Positions 35,301-42,953 are shown, numbered from the stretch's first letter. The stretch: 64,000 nucleotides of DNA from Legionella birminghamensis (GCF_900452515.1 NZ_UGNW01000001.1:2170001-2234000); one strand, 5' to 3'. Notes: a model not told the origin generated them from the sequence alone. Made by a program: numbers and translations.

Positions 35301-36616
35301 ATACTGGGCTGCAGGCAAAATCTGAAGCCCAGCAAAAGCAACTGGTAGATGCTGAAAAAACGAAGCAGACGCTGGAAGTTTCTATTCAAAGACTGGCTTC
35401 TGAGAAAGAGGCTGTGGAAAAAGAGCGCCAGCAATTAAGCGAACAAAGACAGGAATTGCAAAAGCAGAATACTGAGCTGCAGGCGAAAACTGAAGCCCAG
35501 CAAAAGCAACTGGTGGATGCTGAAAAAACGAAACAGACACTGGAAGTCTCGAATCAAAGACTGGCTTCTGAGAAAGAGGCTGTGGAAAAAGAGCGTCAGC
35601 AATTAAGCGAACAAAGACAGGAATTGCAAAAGCAGAATGCTGAGCTGCAGGCCAAAACTGAAGCCCAGCAAAAGCAACTGGTAGATGCTGAAAAAACGAA
35701 GCAGACCCTGGAAGTTTCTATTCAAAGACTGGCTTCTGAGAAAGAAGCTGTTGACGAAGAACGCAGAGAATTAAACCGGCGTAAAGACGAGGTAGAAAAG
35801 CACAATAGCCAGCTTCGTATAGAGGCTGAGGTCAGAAAGGGCTCGCTCGAAGAAGCAGAGAGCGCTAAAGAAGCACTAAGCAAAGAAAATGAGATCTTAA
35901 AATCTGAAAATAGCGGGCTAAAACAGGAATCTGCAGAACTTGTCCAGAAGAATGAAGTTTTGAAACAAGAGAAGCTCCTGTTAGCAGCTGAAGTTGTAAA
36001 GCTGGATGCTGAACTGGAACAATCCAATCGTAATGGGCAAGCCCAGGAAAGGGAGATCTCTGGATTGAAACAGGATAAGGAACGTCTCGAAAGAGAACTT
36101 CGCGAGTTGCGCGATCGGAAGCGTACACAAAGCGAAGAAGAACGCATTAGACTTATCAAAGATCTCAACAGTGAAACACAGAGAAAATGTTTAAATGCCA
36201 TCACCGATGAAATTCTCCCTTCAATCGACAATTATATAAAACATTTGGAGAAACAAACGGACGCTGTGGCCCATCAGAAACTCGAGATTGTAACCCGATT
36301 AAAGGCGACATTGACTGATGAAGAAAAACATCCCCTGGCTTTTGACAGAATCCAGGAATTCAAAAAAGAATTAACCGAAGCCGATAAGAAAATTATTGGC
36401 TCGCATCGTGACTCAGCCTGGAAACGCTTTACACTCAATACCCTGGCTATAATCAGTATTTGCTTAACCGGTGTGATTCCAGGAATGGCCATCTTGGGTG
36501 CCTACAGCTATGCATCCGGAAGATCGCCCATGTTCTGGCGCTCTCGAGGGGTTGACACAATCAAAGAAGTTGAGAATAGTCTGGGGAAAATTGAAACCCC
36601 GGGAAGAGTCCAATAA
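32354..36616 (+). CDS. Alpha/beta-hydrolase-like head with long coiled coil and C-terminal hydrophobic segment (putative effector)
   Basis: 1420 aa. The N-terminal 270 residues look like an alpha/beta hydrolase: nucleophile elbow GIVAHSRGGVA (Ser near residue 96), a candidate Asp in IFVLDPVPGD and a candidate His in TIPGHHGTASSG. The order Ser-Asp-His is right. The middle (to about 790) is helical and unrecognised. Residues about 800-1290 are a coiled coil with four 56-residue repeats (QAKTEAQQKQLVDAEKTKQT and so on), exactly eight heptads each. Near the C-terminus a hydrophobic segment (FTLNTLAIISICLTGVIPGM) could insert in a membrane. AGGTGATAGC precedes the ATG. An effector role is inferred from architecture and the promoter. 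Confidence 0.75.
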   Translation: MFLFHLGTDTFDTPLPEQDPKNYPFGETLSSGARTIDSDGVRRDEETPYFSDKVEVIIGPDTLGKAVYSRIARGMEAMLRAISLGENSIGIVAHSRGGVATILETHYMNAIKNKFNECKAKGDVSFDQFLGLLKADPVVGPFLKNAVIAAKLKQEVVPQLKAVWESRSTIETRLNIFVLDPVPGDVPLYGWDDALFYQPLPEIVNHAEIIYYDDERSWGFTPIVPKAPTHEDAKFSAITIPGHHGTASSGNNCDQTGAPVPNIRVKSSEKIANTKQAQKLLFLKILRFLNTNQASFDLRTFEKPTPKGLLERVIKSLASNKFIDGQNPLARKKNDSETYEAEINSEALVSACFRSYWKIMDNIDAYRHFGNTNYAYLGKRNKLFREALHEGKYVPLSSVIPPVSGFVNEEHAKMAREKLFKDFGIDASSSIDKLLAQATDALVSGFLAAISKPGDAPKEDFDLSVSSSMSSSWTILNPSRAAITSSTVANLLATDSGKKMIKEGFAAVVEKISQSYLSADLTPETRWTLYQAIVSAFGQFEETLQTLKQTEEARQAGESAPVGVGAVITAIARLASNPEQIRNNELINLLQEVKADAQSSLIKTFTQYQDNLERELEHFIAVLDTPNHVKLSNGFKTVCFSMVKKNSDAENADTEQDKRFLDILQKRINEVSDSNYPENIDLLWPLIKSDIIEIYGLSREDSEALDKIDSLLRKYFYPEPGWSDFEVLFDKLINFQRDLKAVNITPTDEYLKKLQINLYQLSDYAARYLPEQGDKNSQFALHVKCFRIMLAKDMLSSLEEFKSKMESLQNDLSASIEAEGTLSSEKEVLKETVSQLEQEIASYRKKVEALTSEKESLTEDKEELITTLKKLRGVRELLDRLQEKHTILIRESEQLKLEKNDVIQQQLELLTDLEKKNRLLAGTEKANTELQAKTEAQQKQLTDAEETKQTLEVSIQRLASEKEAVEKERQQLSEQRQELQKQNTGLQAKSEAQQKQLVDAEKTKQTLEVSIQRLASEKEAVEKERQQLSEQRQELQKQNTELQAKTEAQQKQLVDAEKTKQTLEVSNQRLASEKEAVEKERQQLSEQRQELQKQNAELQAKTEAQQKQLVDAEKTKQTLEVSIQRLASEKEAVDEERRELNRRKDEVEKHNSQLRIEAEVRKGSLEEAESAKEALSKENEILKSENSGLKQESAELVQKNEVLKQEKLLLAAEVVKLDAELEQSNRNGQAQEREISGLKQDKERLERELRELRDRKRTQSEEERIRLIKDLNSETQRKCLNAITDEILPSIDNYIKHLEKQTDAVAHQKLEIVTRLKATLTDEEKHPLAFDRIQEFKKELTEADKKIIGSHRDSAWKRFTLNTLAIISICLTGVIPGMAILGAYSYASGRSPMFWRSRGVDTIKEVENSLGKIETPGRVQ
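35141..35755 (+). repeat. 168-bp tandem repeat inside the coiled-coil gene
   Basis: Repeats start at 35141, 35309, 35477 and 35645, each with CTGCAGGC, exactly 168 bases apart. The fourth is cut short near GAAGCTGTTGACGAAG. Units differ at only a few positions, many silent, so the expansion is recent or kept uniform by gene conversion. 168 bases equals eight heptads, preserving the coiled-coil register. Confidence 0.95.
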
Positions 36617-36621
36617 ATACC

Positions 36622-36707
36622 CGTCATTGCGAGCCTTGGCGAAGCAATCCAGAACGGAGCCCTATCCCGGCATTGATCTGGATTTCTTCACTTTGTTCGC
36701 AAAGACG
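36622..36707. repeat. 85-bp inverted-repeat element, copy 1
   Basis: 86 bases starting CGTCATTGCGAGCC and GCGAAGCAATCCAG and ending CTGGATT...CGCAAAGACG. The two halves are imperfect reverse complements, so the whole can fold as one hairpin. It matches a dispersed family (CGTC-ATTGCGAGC...GCGAAGCAATCC) seen in Legionella and several other bacteria. It lies six bases after the stop of the 1420-aa gene, between convergent genes. Confidence 0.85.
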
Positions 36708-36723
36708 GCGCCAGGCAGTCTAA

Positions 36724-37164
36724 TTATCCTGGCAGCTTGCGAAAACCCACTGCAAGACGGTTCCAGCCATTAATCGTGATAATTGCCAAAGTCAAATCGA
36801 CTGCCTGCTTTTCACTGAAATGCTTAAGCAACTCCTCATAAACATCATCAGGGGCATGCGTTTCAGATAATAATGTGATCGCCTCGGCCCAAGCCAGGGC
36901 GACCCGCTCCGGCTCAGTAAAAAATGGGACTTCTCGCCACACTACTACTGTATTCAGGCGCCTTTGCGTTTCGCCCCCCCCTAGCGCTTCAGCGGAGTGC
37001 ATATCCACACAGAATGCGCAGCCATTGATTTGCGAAACCCGAAGTTTTATCAAATGAATCAATCCCTTATCCAGGCCGCATTCATTAACGAACCGCTCAA
37101 GACCCATCATAGCCTTCAGCGCTTCTGGAGAGGCTTTATAAAAGTCTGCCCGCGAAGTAGTCAT
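36724..37164 (-). CDS. Carboxymuconolactone decarboxylase/AhpD-like protein
   Basis: 146 aa from the ATG at 37164, preceded by GGAGGTTAGG. An upstream in-frame ATG would itself contain this ribosome site and is less likely. The fold signature INGCAFCVDMHSAEAL contains the CxxC pair and following His of AhpD-like alkylhydroperoxidases, and it ends with VDLTLAIITINGWNRLAVGFR, the typical last helix. A peroxidase role paired with thioredoxin-like partners is likely by family, but the physiological partner is not visible. It is a single gene convergent with the hydrolase/coiled-coil gene. Confidence 0.87.
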   Translation of the reverse strand: MTTSRADFYKASPEALKAMMGLERFVNECGLDKGLIHLIKLRVSQINGCAFCVDMHSAEALGGGETQRRLNTVVVWREVPFFTEPERVALAWAEAITLLSETHAPDDVYEELLKHFSEKQAVDLTLAIITINGWNRLAVGFRKLPG

Positions 37165-37225
37165 CCTAACCTCCATGTCAATTGAGATCCCATTTTTAAA
37201 ACTTAATTATAGCCAATAAAATAGT

Positions 37226-38506
37226 TTATTTAGGCCCCATGAGCTGATATTCCAGCTTGGCGAGCTGCTCATTGCTTTCAATAAGATCTTTAAAATTACT
37301 CAGAATCTCCCTGTATTCCTGCACACGCTCTTCCCTGTAAAAGTCCTGATTAATAAACTGATTGTCGACCATCTCCAATAGTTCATTTGCATCCTCGAAG
37401 GCATTTCCAATTCCGTGCCCCAATAGAAAATTAGCGGGCATAAAGGCATCGCCAATGACACAAAAATTCCCGCCCAGGGGAAGAGGCATGGCATAACAAT
37501 TGGCTATTTCAATATCTATTTTAAAAACAGAAACAAGTCCGGACAGTTTTGTCCTGAATTTTTCATTATTCAGGCGAAGCTGCATTAGCCGATGAAACCA
37601 TTGTGTTATCTTTGCGGGATTATTCTCGGCCAATAAACATTCAGGGATCTCACCTGCTGCATAAACCGTCTGCTGTGTTTTTGAATATTTTAGAAAGAAC
37701 ACCGGCGAACGTTCATGTTCCCATCCCAGCTCTTTCAACTCTTGAACTTTGACAGGTGAAAGGCCCATTTTTCCATCCAGGGGAGTGATTACGGGTGTTC
37801 CTATCATTTCAAAAGGAGCATTCTGGATCGATAAACTGATGATGCCAAATGCATTGTGCTCTGGATTCTCTAGCTTCTCATATTCTATCGCAAATTGTGG
37901 ATTTTGCTGGTTCCAGATTGGAGTGAAGGATTTAGCGGTTTTTCCGGAAGCATCAATCAATAAATCAAATCCATAGCTCTGTTGCTCGCCAGCAATTTTT
38001 AATGTTATTTTTTGCTCCTGGGCTTGGACTTCGATAATTTCTGCATCGCCCATATGAAAAACAAGCTGTTGTTCCTCTGTAAACTCATAACTATTCTCGT
38101 TAAATGTATAACCCCTGCGGGCATAAATGCATTTTAATTTATTGTATTGATAACGCTGCAAATCGCCGACCGCCACTACTGTATTTTCATTTTCAATTAA
38201 TTTAAAAAAGGAGAGATCTAGTTGATCTTCTTCGTCGAGATCAAGTGATGATTCATTGTAGGGAGCGATGATCCTGCAATGAAACTCTTTTCTATTATTA
38301 AGATAAAAGCCCTTACTTTTTAGCTGGGTTAAATCAAAAAAATCAGCGATTGTATCCTTATTTATGACGACTCCCTGCCTGCGCTTGAATAATTCATCCT
38401 CACATCTTGAGTCAATTAAGTGAACCGAATAACCTTTACTTAATAATGCAAGCGCAGCAGCCAAACCCGCAGGGCCTATACCCATAATATATGCATTTTT
38501 TGTCAT
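37226..38506 (-). CDS. FAD-dependent monooxygenase
   Basis: 426 aa from the ATG at 38506 (a GTG further out is possible). It opens with the dinucleotide-binding motif AYIMGIGPAGLAAALALLSK, followed by the acidic end VHLIDSR. The DG-like motif FDLLIDASGKTAKSF and the GD motif NFCVIGDAFMPANFLLGHG with NAFEDA complete the class A flavin hydroxylase layout. The substrate is unknown. It is divergent from the VOC dioxygenase gene across 146 bases, and the two may act on the same aromatic or polyene compound. This is a suggestion from context only. Confidence 0.8.
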   Translation of the reverse strand: MTKNAYIMGIGPAGLAAALALLSKGYSVHLIDSRCEDELFKRRQGVVINKDTIADFFDLTQLKSKGFYLNNRKEFHCRIIAPYNESSLDLDEEDQLDLSFFKLIENENTVVAVGDLQRYQYNKLKCIYARRGYTFNENSYEFTEEQQLVFHMGDAEIIEVQAQEQKITLKIAGEQQSYGFDLLIDASGKTAKSFTPIWNQQNPQFAIEYEKLENPEHNAFGIISLSIQNAPFEMIGTPVITPLDGKMGLSPVKVQELKELGWEHERSPVFFLKYSKTQQTVYAAGEIPECLLAENNPAKITQWFHRLMQLRLNNEKFRTKLSGLVSVFKIDIEIANCYAMPLPLGGNFCVIGDAFMPANFLLGHGIGNAFEDANELLEMVDNQFINQDFYREERVQEYREILSNFKDLIESNEQLAKLEYQLMGPK

Positions 38507-38652
38507 AAGAATTTTATGGTAATTACGATGTGAAAATGGTAGCACTGCATTCTTAAGAAATTATTAGGGCTTACACTTTAAGCAGTGCTTTTGCAATTGT
38601 CCCGCTCAATGACTATATTTTTAGGAATAATTAACCCTGTTCTGGAAGCCGT

Positions 38653-39195
38653 ATGTTTCCTGATATGCTGTATAAAGGCGAAAAATTATCTCTTGGAGAA
38701 ATCGATCACTATACCCTGATTGTAGAAAATGCAGAAAAGACCGCTGAGTTTCACATTAATTTTCTTGGATTTAACTTTCAATATAAAAAATGTATCAATT
38801 CAGGAACTGTCTGTGATCCCGACCATGACATGATCAATTATGTTCTCACCCTGCCATCTAATCCCACAATCTTTTGTGTTATCACCCAAGGAATGAATGA
38901 GGAAACGGTGTTTAAAAAATACTACCGAAAATTCGGGGAAGGAATTCACCATATCGCATTCAAGGTTGACAATCTTGAAAGCAATTGGAATGTATGCGAA
39001 AAAAACGGAATTTCCAGGACATCCACAGAAATAATTACTGATCCAATTAGCGGTTTAAAACAGTTTTTTATTGTGAAAGATCTTGGGGGTTATTTTATTG
39101 AATTAATTGAAAGAACAACACTGACCAGTGAACGGGACGATTTTACTGGTCATAATATAAAAAAACTATCAGATAGTATAAAGAAGTTTGTTTAA
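38653..39195 (+). CDS. VOC-family protein, 4-hydroxyphenylpyruvate dioxygenase-like
   Basis: 180 aa, one half the size of full 4-hydroxyphenylpyruvate dioxygenases. The vicinal-oxygen-chelate fold is seen as EIDHYTLIVENAEKTAEFH (first metal His), EGIHHIAFKVDN (second His) and GGYFIELIERT (Glu), the Fe(II) facial triad. A GGAAG ribosome site precedes the ATG. Besides a dioxygenase it could be a glyoxalase-like or epimerase-like enzyme. The HPPD resemblance is strongest in the second half. It is divergent from the FAD monooxygenase gene and convergent with the Rab-like gene. Confidence 0.72.
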   Translation: MFPDMLYKGEKLSLGEIDHYTLIVENAEKTAEFHINFLGFNFQYKKCINSGTVCDPDHDMINYVLTLPSNPTIFCVITQGMNEETVFKKYYRKFGEGIHHIAFKVDNLESNWNVCEKNGISRTSTEIITDPISGLKQFFIVKDLGGYFIELIERTTLTSERDDFTGHNIKKLSDSIKKFV

Positions 39196-39223
39196 TGTTT
39201 ATCCTGAGTGCCGGAACTCCCCG

Positions 39224-40009
39224 CTATTGCGGCGTGGCTAAAAGCGGTGATTCATCCTTCTCATCCAGCATAACTTTGAACTCCTGAACACTGTGGGGTT
39301 TGAAGAAATTCAGGAAATGCCTGCGCTTTTCGCAGATCTTCTGAATCCTGAGTTTAAATGCATTTTCATCAAAATCCTGGCTCTCATCATCGAGATCCTC
39401 TAACGCCGCATTGAGTAAAGCGACCTTTGATGATTTGTCGCCGCAGGTTCTTCGATTCACACCCCTACTAATATTGCTAATTAATCTATTAACAATGTTG
39501 CGATATTTTCCTCTGTTATCGGGCTGAGATATCGCGGTATCAAGGCTTGCTTTTAATTCACAAATGCCCTGGTCCGTTTTTGAAGAGGTTAAAAAGTATT
39601 CAAAACCATTGTCATTGGCTAATTGTTTGAAGCAGGCAAGTGCATGCTCATTGATATCTTTATCGTATTTAGTTGCAACCAGTATGATTTTCGCTTTGGG
39701 GTAGAGCTCTTCGATATCATCAAGTTTCCTTTGATAATCCCTTACATTCAGAGGATTGCTCGACGAAACATCAAGGCAATATAGAATAGTCTGTGTATTA
39801 TTGAGAAAAGCTGTCCCAAGGCTCATAAATTTAGGATTTCCAGGAGTATCCCATAATTGAACCCGGCGCTCGTTGTGATTATAAGGATCAAAATCCGGAC
39901 CAATGCTACTTCTATACTGGGATTGAAATGCTTTTCCTACTAATCGATGAATGAGTTGAGTCTTTCCTGTGTCGGATTCACCAAGCACCGCTATTTTGTA
40001 AGTCAACAT
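39224..40009 (-). CDS. Rab-like small GTPase with degenerate switch II (putative effector)
   Basis: 261 aa. Residues 1-165 are a Ras-superfamily G domain: P-loop GESDTGKTQ (10-18), switch I SSIGPDF, Walker B WDTPGNPKF, guanine motif ATKYDKD and G5-like TSSKTDQ. Several positions differ from active Rabs: the catalytic Gln after DTAG is Asn58 (DTPGN), the switch I Thr is Ser, and NKxD is TKYD. Reduced GTP hydrolysis is expected. The extra 95 C-terminal residues are charged and helical with no prenylation Cys. GGAG precedes the ATG. Legionella genomes are known to carry Rab-like genes acquired from protists. A host trafficking role is inferred. Confidence 0.82.
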   Translation of the reverse strand: MLTYKIAVLGESDTGKTQLIHRLVGKAFQSQYRSSIGPDFDPYNHNERRVQLWDTPGNPKFMSLGTAFLNNTQTILYCLDVSSSNPLNVRDYQRKLDDIEELYPKAKIILVATKYDKDINEHALACFKQLANDNGFEYFLTSSKTDQGICELKASLDTAISQPDNRGKYRNIVNRLISNISRGVNRRTCGDKSSKVALLNAALEDLDDESQDFDENAFKLRIQKICEKRRHFLNFFKPHSVQEFKVMLDEKDESPLLATPQ

Positions 40010-40157
40010 TTAAAACTCCATCAACGAGGGTTGCGTTTTAGAATGGTGTGAGTGCAGCGGATTATTATACTCTTTTATTGATTATTCGTCTAATCCAACT
40101 AAAGGCGAAACCAAATCCCCGTGGTGTCACCCATGCGACTACTCGCGGCTCCGAATC

Positions 40158-40325
40158 CGAATCCCCGCGGCTTTGACCGCGGGGCCCATGCCTGTTGAAG
40201 AAGTATGGTCCTCAGACAAGTTTCAATGTTGCCAAAAAATAGGATTTAACAGATAGTCATAAACAGGTGTTCTTAACATTAAATTAGCTTCGTGTGGGCC
40301 CCGCGGTCAAAGCCGCGGGGATTCG
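40158..40325 (+). repeat. REPIN/MITE-like element, copy B
   Basis: 168 bases from CGAATCCCCGCGG to CCGCGGGGATTCG. Left and right ends are hairpins in inverted orientation (GACCGCGGGGCCCATGCCTG ... GTGTGGGCCCCGCGGTC). The core AGACAAGTTTCAATGTTGCC, ATAGTCATAAACA and TTCTTAACATTAAATTAGC is shared with A and C. Extra broken ends flank it (ACTCGCGGCTCCGAATC at 40141-40157 and CCGCGGGGATTCGAG near 40337-40351), as if elements had inserted repeatedly here. It fills most of the gap 40010-40387. Confidence 0.9.
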
Positions 40326-40387
40326 GTGGTCTCAGTCCGCGGGGATTCGAGTAGTCTCATGGTCTGCGCCGGGAACCGATAATAATA

Positions 40388-41041
40388 CTATCCCTTTACC
40401 AGCAAATAAGCCTGTTCCACAGCTTGTTTCAATCCCCTCGCTTGCAAATGGGCAGAAACCTCGAATGGCTTTTTATACAATTGAGTAATAGCAAAACGGT
40501 TATTGTAAAGTGCTTCCACTTCCTGCTCATCGACTGAAAATGGCGGACCTCTCATTTCATCCTGATTATAAGTGGTTATAATCAAAAGCATCATTGTTCC
40601 GGCGCTTATTAGCGCGGTTAAGTGATTGGAGTATAACTTGCGCATCTCCTCAGGTAAGGCAATTAATGCAGCGCGATCATAGACAGCATCAATGCTGCCC
40701 AGCATTGCCTGGCTTATTTTAAAAAAATCACCTGCGTAAATTGTAATTTTATCACTGTAAAAGACAGTAAAATTTTTAATTGGTTCAATGCGGTAATCGA
40801 TTTTATTTTCATCAAAAAAAGCAGAGCAGGCCAACTCACTGAGCTCTACCCCTATCACCTGATAACCCTGCTCTGCAAGCCAGAGCATATCGATGCTTTG
40901 GCCGCAGAGGGGCACAAAAATACGGGCGCCCGGCTCTAATTTCAGAGAGGGAAAATATCGCTGCATCAGTTTATTGGGTTGCTGCTGATTAAAACCGATA
41001 TCTTTAGATTGCCATTTTTGAAGCCAGAAGTTCTTATCCAT
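40388..41041 (-). CDS. tpm: Thiopurine S-methyltransferase family protein
   Basis: 217 aa, the normal bacterial TPMT length. It starts MDKNFWLQKWQSKDIGFNQ and shows PGARIFVPLCGQSIDMLWLA and GYQVIGVELSELAC (S-adenosylmethionine site), followed by DAVYDRAALIALPEEMR and PPFSVDEQEVEALY, all characteristic. The family methylates thiopurines in vitro and, in bacteria, selenium and tellurium oxyanions. The cellular substrate here is not known. It is an isolated minus-strand gene next to repeat copy B. The gap 41042-41318 (277 bases) shows nothing I can support. Confidence 0.9.
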   Translation of the reverse strand: MDKNFWLQKWQSKDIGFNQQQPNKLMQRYFPSLKLEPGARIFVPLCGQSIDMLWLAEQGYQVIGVELSELACSAFFDENKIDYRIEPIKNFTVFYSDKITIYAGDFFKISQAMLGSIDAVYDRAALIALPEEMRKLYSNHLTALISAGTMMLLIITTYNQDEMRGPPFSVDEQEVEALYNNRFAITQLYKKPFEVSAHLQARGLKQAVEQAYLLVKG

Positions 41042-41318
41042 TTTGAGAGCTCAGTAAATTAGTCGGCTGAATATTGATCACTTAAACAAGTCTCCTGTTT
41101 GGTCCTGGCATCATTTACCCCTGAAATTAAAGCCCAAAAGTCCAGATTATGACACACTGAATAAAAACAAGGTAAGCTTTTGTCTTTAGCACTCGAGATC
41201 AGCTGGGTGAACTAAAGCCCATAAATAATTCCAAGAGCAGAAATTAACTGCTCGACATTTTCCTCCATTCTCTGCATGATTAGAATCGCTTTAATTCTCA
41301 TTATTAAAGGAATTTAGG

Positions 41319-41684
41319 ATGAAAGCCAAAATACTATTATTTCCTCTGACATTGCTGCTATCCTGCAGCACCGCCTTTGCCGCCACCCTGTGCGATAAAC
41401 TGAGCGGCTCCTGGCAAGGGGAAGGACGTTACATCAGCCCTGGCTTGACTTATGTTTTTGATGCTGTGGCCACGGCTTCCCGCGAAAATGACCATTTTCG
41501 AATGGAATATACTGTTCATGGCGAGGTGGAGAATGGCAGATCTTACTCTTATATACTTGAATGTGAAAATGGATTTCTATCCATTAACGAAGGGCCAGTT
41601 CAGGGTGAAGGGGCATTTACCGGAACGAAATTGGTTTTAAAAATATTTAACGGCACTGGATATACCTTTTTGCGTTTAAAATGA
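41319..41684 (+). CDS. Small secreted hypothetical protein
   Basis: 121 aa with a clear signal peptide (MKAKILLFPLTLLLSCSTAFAA) and probable cleavage after AFA. The mature part of about 100 residues alternates as a small beta sheet protein: LSGSWQGEGRYISPGLTYVF, FRMEYTVHGEVENGRSYSYI, EGAFTGTKLVLKIFNGTGYTFLRL. This lipocalin-like or avidin-like rhythm (GSWxGxG near the start) is only suggestive. Two Cys remain in the mature form. AAAGGAATTTAGG precedes the ATG. The exact family is unknown, and periplasmic location is likely. Confidence 0.75.
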   Translation: MKAKILLFPLTLLLSCSTAFAATLCDKLSGSWQGEGRYISPGLTYVFDAVATASRENDHFRMEYTVHGEVENGRSYSYILECENGFLSINEGPVQGEGAFTGTKLVLKIFNGTGYTFLRLK

Positions 41685-41728
41685 AGATGCTAGATCACGT
41701 CCTATGCCTTAAACATATCACCACTACG

Positions 41729-42017
41729 CCCTGCGGCTTGTCCCATAGCTATCTACACAAATGTATTCCCCCATCCGAATCCTCGCCACACCGACCACCG
41801 AATCCCCGCGGCACCGACCGCGGGGCCCATGCCTGTAGGAATAGCATGGTCCTCAAACAAGTTTTAATGTTGCCCAAAAATAAGATTTAACAGCTAGTCA
41901 TAAACAAGGTCTTAACATTCAATTGGCTTCGTGTGGGCCCGCGGTCGCAGCCGCGGGGATTCGATAGCTTTTAATTCTCATGCACTGGTGTAGATAGCTA
42001 TGGGCTTGTCCGCAGGG
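41729..42017. repeat. Outer inverted repeat flanking REPIN-like copy C
   Basis: A 30-base sequence containing GTGTAGATAGCTATGGG and CCGCAGGG occurs at 41988-42017 and as its reverse complement at 41729-41758, enclosing copy C. The two arms match everywhere except a 5-base centre that reads ACAAG in one and CTTGT in the other, exact reverse complements. A related motif (GTGCAGATACCTATGGGCTG) lies beside copy A at 29339-29358. Confidence 0.8.
41799..41963 (+). repeat. REPIN/MITE-like element, copy C
   Basis: 165 bases with the same end hairpins and core as copies A and B (CAAACAAGTTTTAATGTTGCC, TAGTCATAAACA, CTTAACATTCAATTGGCTTC). A broken left end (CGAATCCTCGCCACACCGAC) lies just before it at 41776-41795. 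Together with the outer inverted repeat this explains most of the 486-base gap 41685-42170. Confidence 0.9.
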
Positions 42018-42170
42018 TCCAGCTATTTATGAGTATTCTGGATCCCTCTTATAAGCCGAGAGACATAGAAGCCAGGATCACACGGGGTTTCAGAGATGTA
42101 AGGATAACTATGCGTAATTCATTCGTCCATGATATACTGTTTTTCATTTTAATCAAGTAGTTATTAAGCC

Positions 42171-42878
42171 ATGATGCTATCTCATTTGGAAATTGTCCTG
42201 CGCCTTTGTCTGGCAGCTCTGTTAGGCAGTGTTATTGGTTTGGAGCGCGAGCGGGTACTGTGGGCCGCGGGTTTGCGTACCCATATGCTTGTCTGCGTGA
42301 GTGCATGCCTGATTATGATTGTCTCGGCTTTCAGCTTTTCAGACATTCTCGGCACCCCCAATGTAGTTCTTGATCCCTCACGTATCGCAGCACAAGTAGT
42401 TTCCGGCATTGGCTTTTTAGGTGCAGGCGCCATTCTGCTGCAAGGCAATGTGGTACGCGGCCTGACAACAGCAGCCAGCATCTGGACCGTAGCCGGTATT
42501 GGACTTGCTGTCGGCGGCGGCCTTTATCATGCAGCCCTTGTTGCCACCGCTCTTATTGTTCTCATTCTGCTAGTGATTAAACCCCTGGAAGAAAAGTTTA
42601 AAAGTAAAAAAAGCAGCTGTACTCTAAACTTCTATGCGACTCATGCCGAGATGAACTTTGAGCTTCTTCAAAAAACTATCGGGGAGCGGATCACTTCCCA
42701 TATCCATCAGTTTATTGTCCAGCCCAGTGATATTCCAGGCTATGATGAAATAAGAATGAGCCTGGAGAAAGTTCAGAAAGCAGCCGCGCTGGAAATTATC
42801 GACCAAATAAAATCGCTGTCCTGTGTTAAAGATGCGGAAATAAAGGTGAAGTTTATTCGCCCTGTCTCCTTTCGCTAA
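42171..42878 (+). CDS. MgtC/SapB-family membrane protein
   Basis: 235 aa. Four or five membrane helices fill residues 1-145 with the family motifs LLGSVIGLERE, AAGLRTHMLVCVSACL, RIAAQVVSGIGFLGAGAIL and VRGLTTAASIWTVAGIGLAVG. These are followed by a soluble ACT-like C-terminal domain (SCTLNFYATHAEMNFELLQKTIG). MgtC-type proteins promote survival in macrophages and at low Mg2+ in several intracellular pathogens, acting partly on F-type ATP synthase. A TATACT at 42133-42138 may serve as a -10 element, but I see no clear -35. No magnesium transporter gene is adjacent. Confidence 0.9.
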   Translation: MMLSHLEIVLRLCLAALLGSVIGLERERVLWAAGLRTHMLVCVSACLIMIVSAFSFSDILGTPNVVLDPSRIAAQVVSGIGFLGAGAILLQGNVVRGLTTAASIWTVAGIGLAVGGGLYHAALVATALIVLILLVIKPLEEKFKSKKSSCTLNFYATHAEMNFELLQKTIGERITSHIHQFIVQPSDIPGYDEIRMSLEKVQKAAALEIIDQIKSLSCVKDAEIKVKFIRPVSFR

Positions 42879-42953
42879 ATAGCAGACTGAGAAATGTCTG
42901 GGCAGCCTCTTTTTTCCTTTAATATTCAGCATTACTACAAGCTATGCACACAG

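Noticed and set aside
35141-35755. Regular repeats at fixed spacing, CRISPR-like at first sight
   Set aside because: The 168-bp units are contiguous, in frame and encode coiled-coil heptads. There are no unique spacers and no cas genes.
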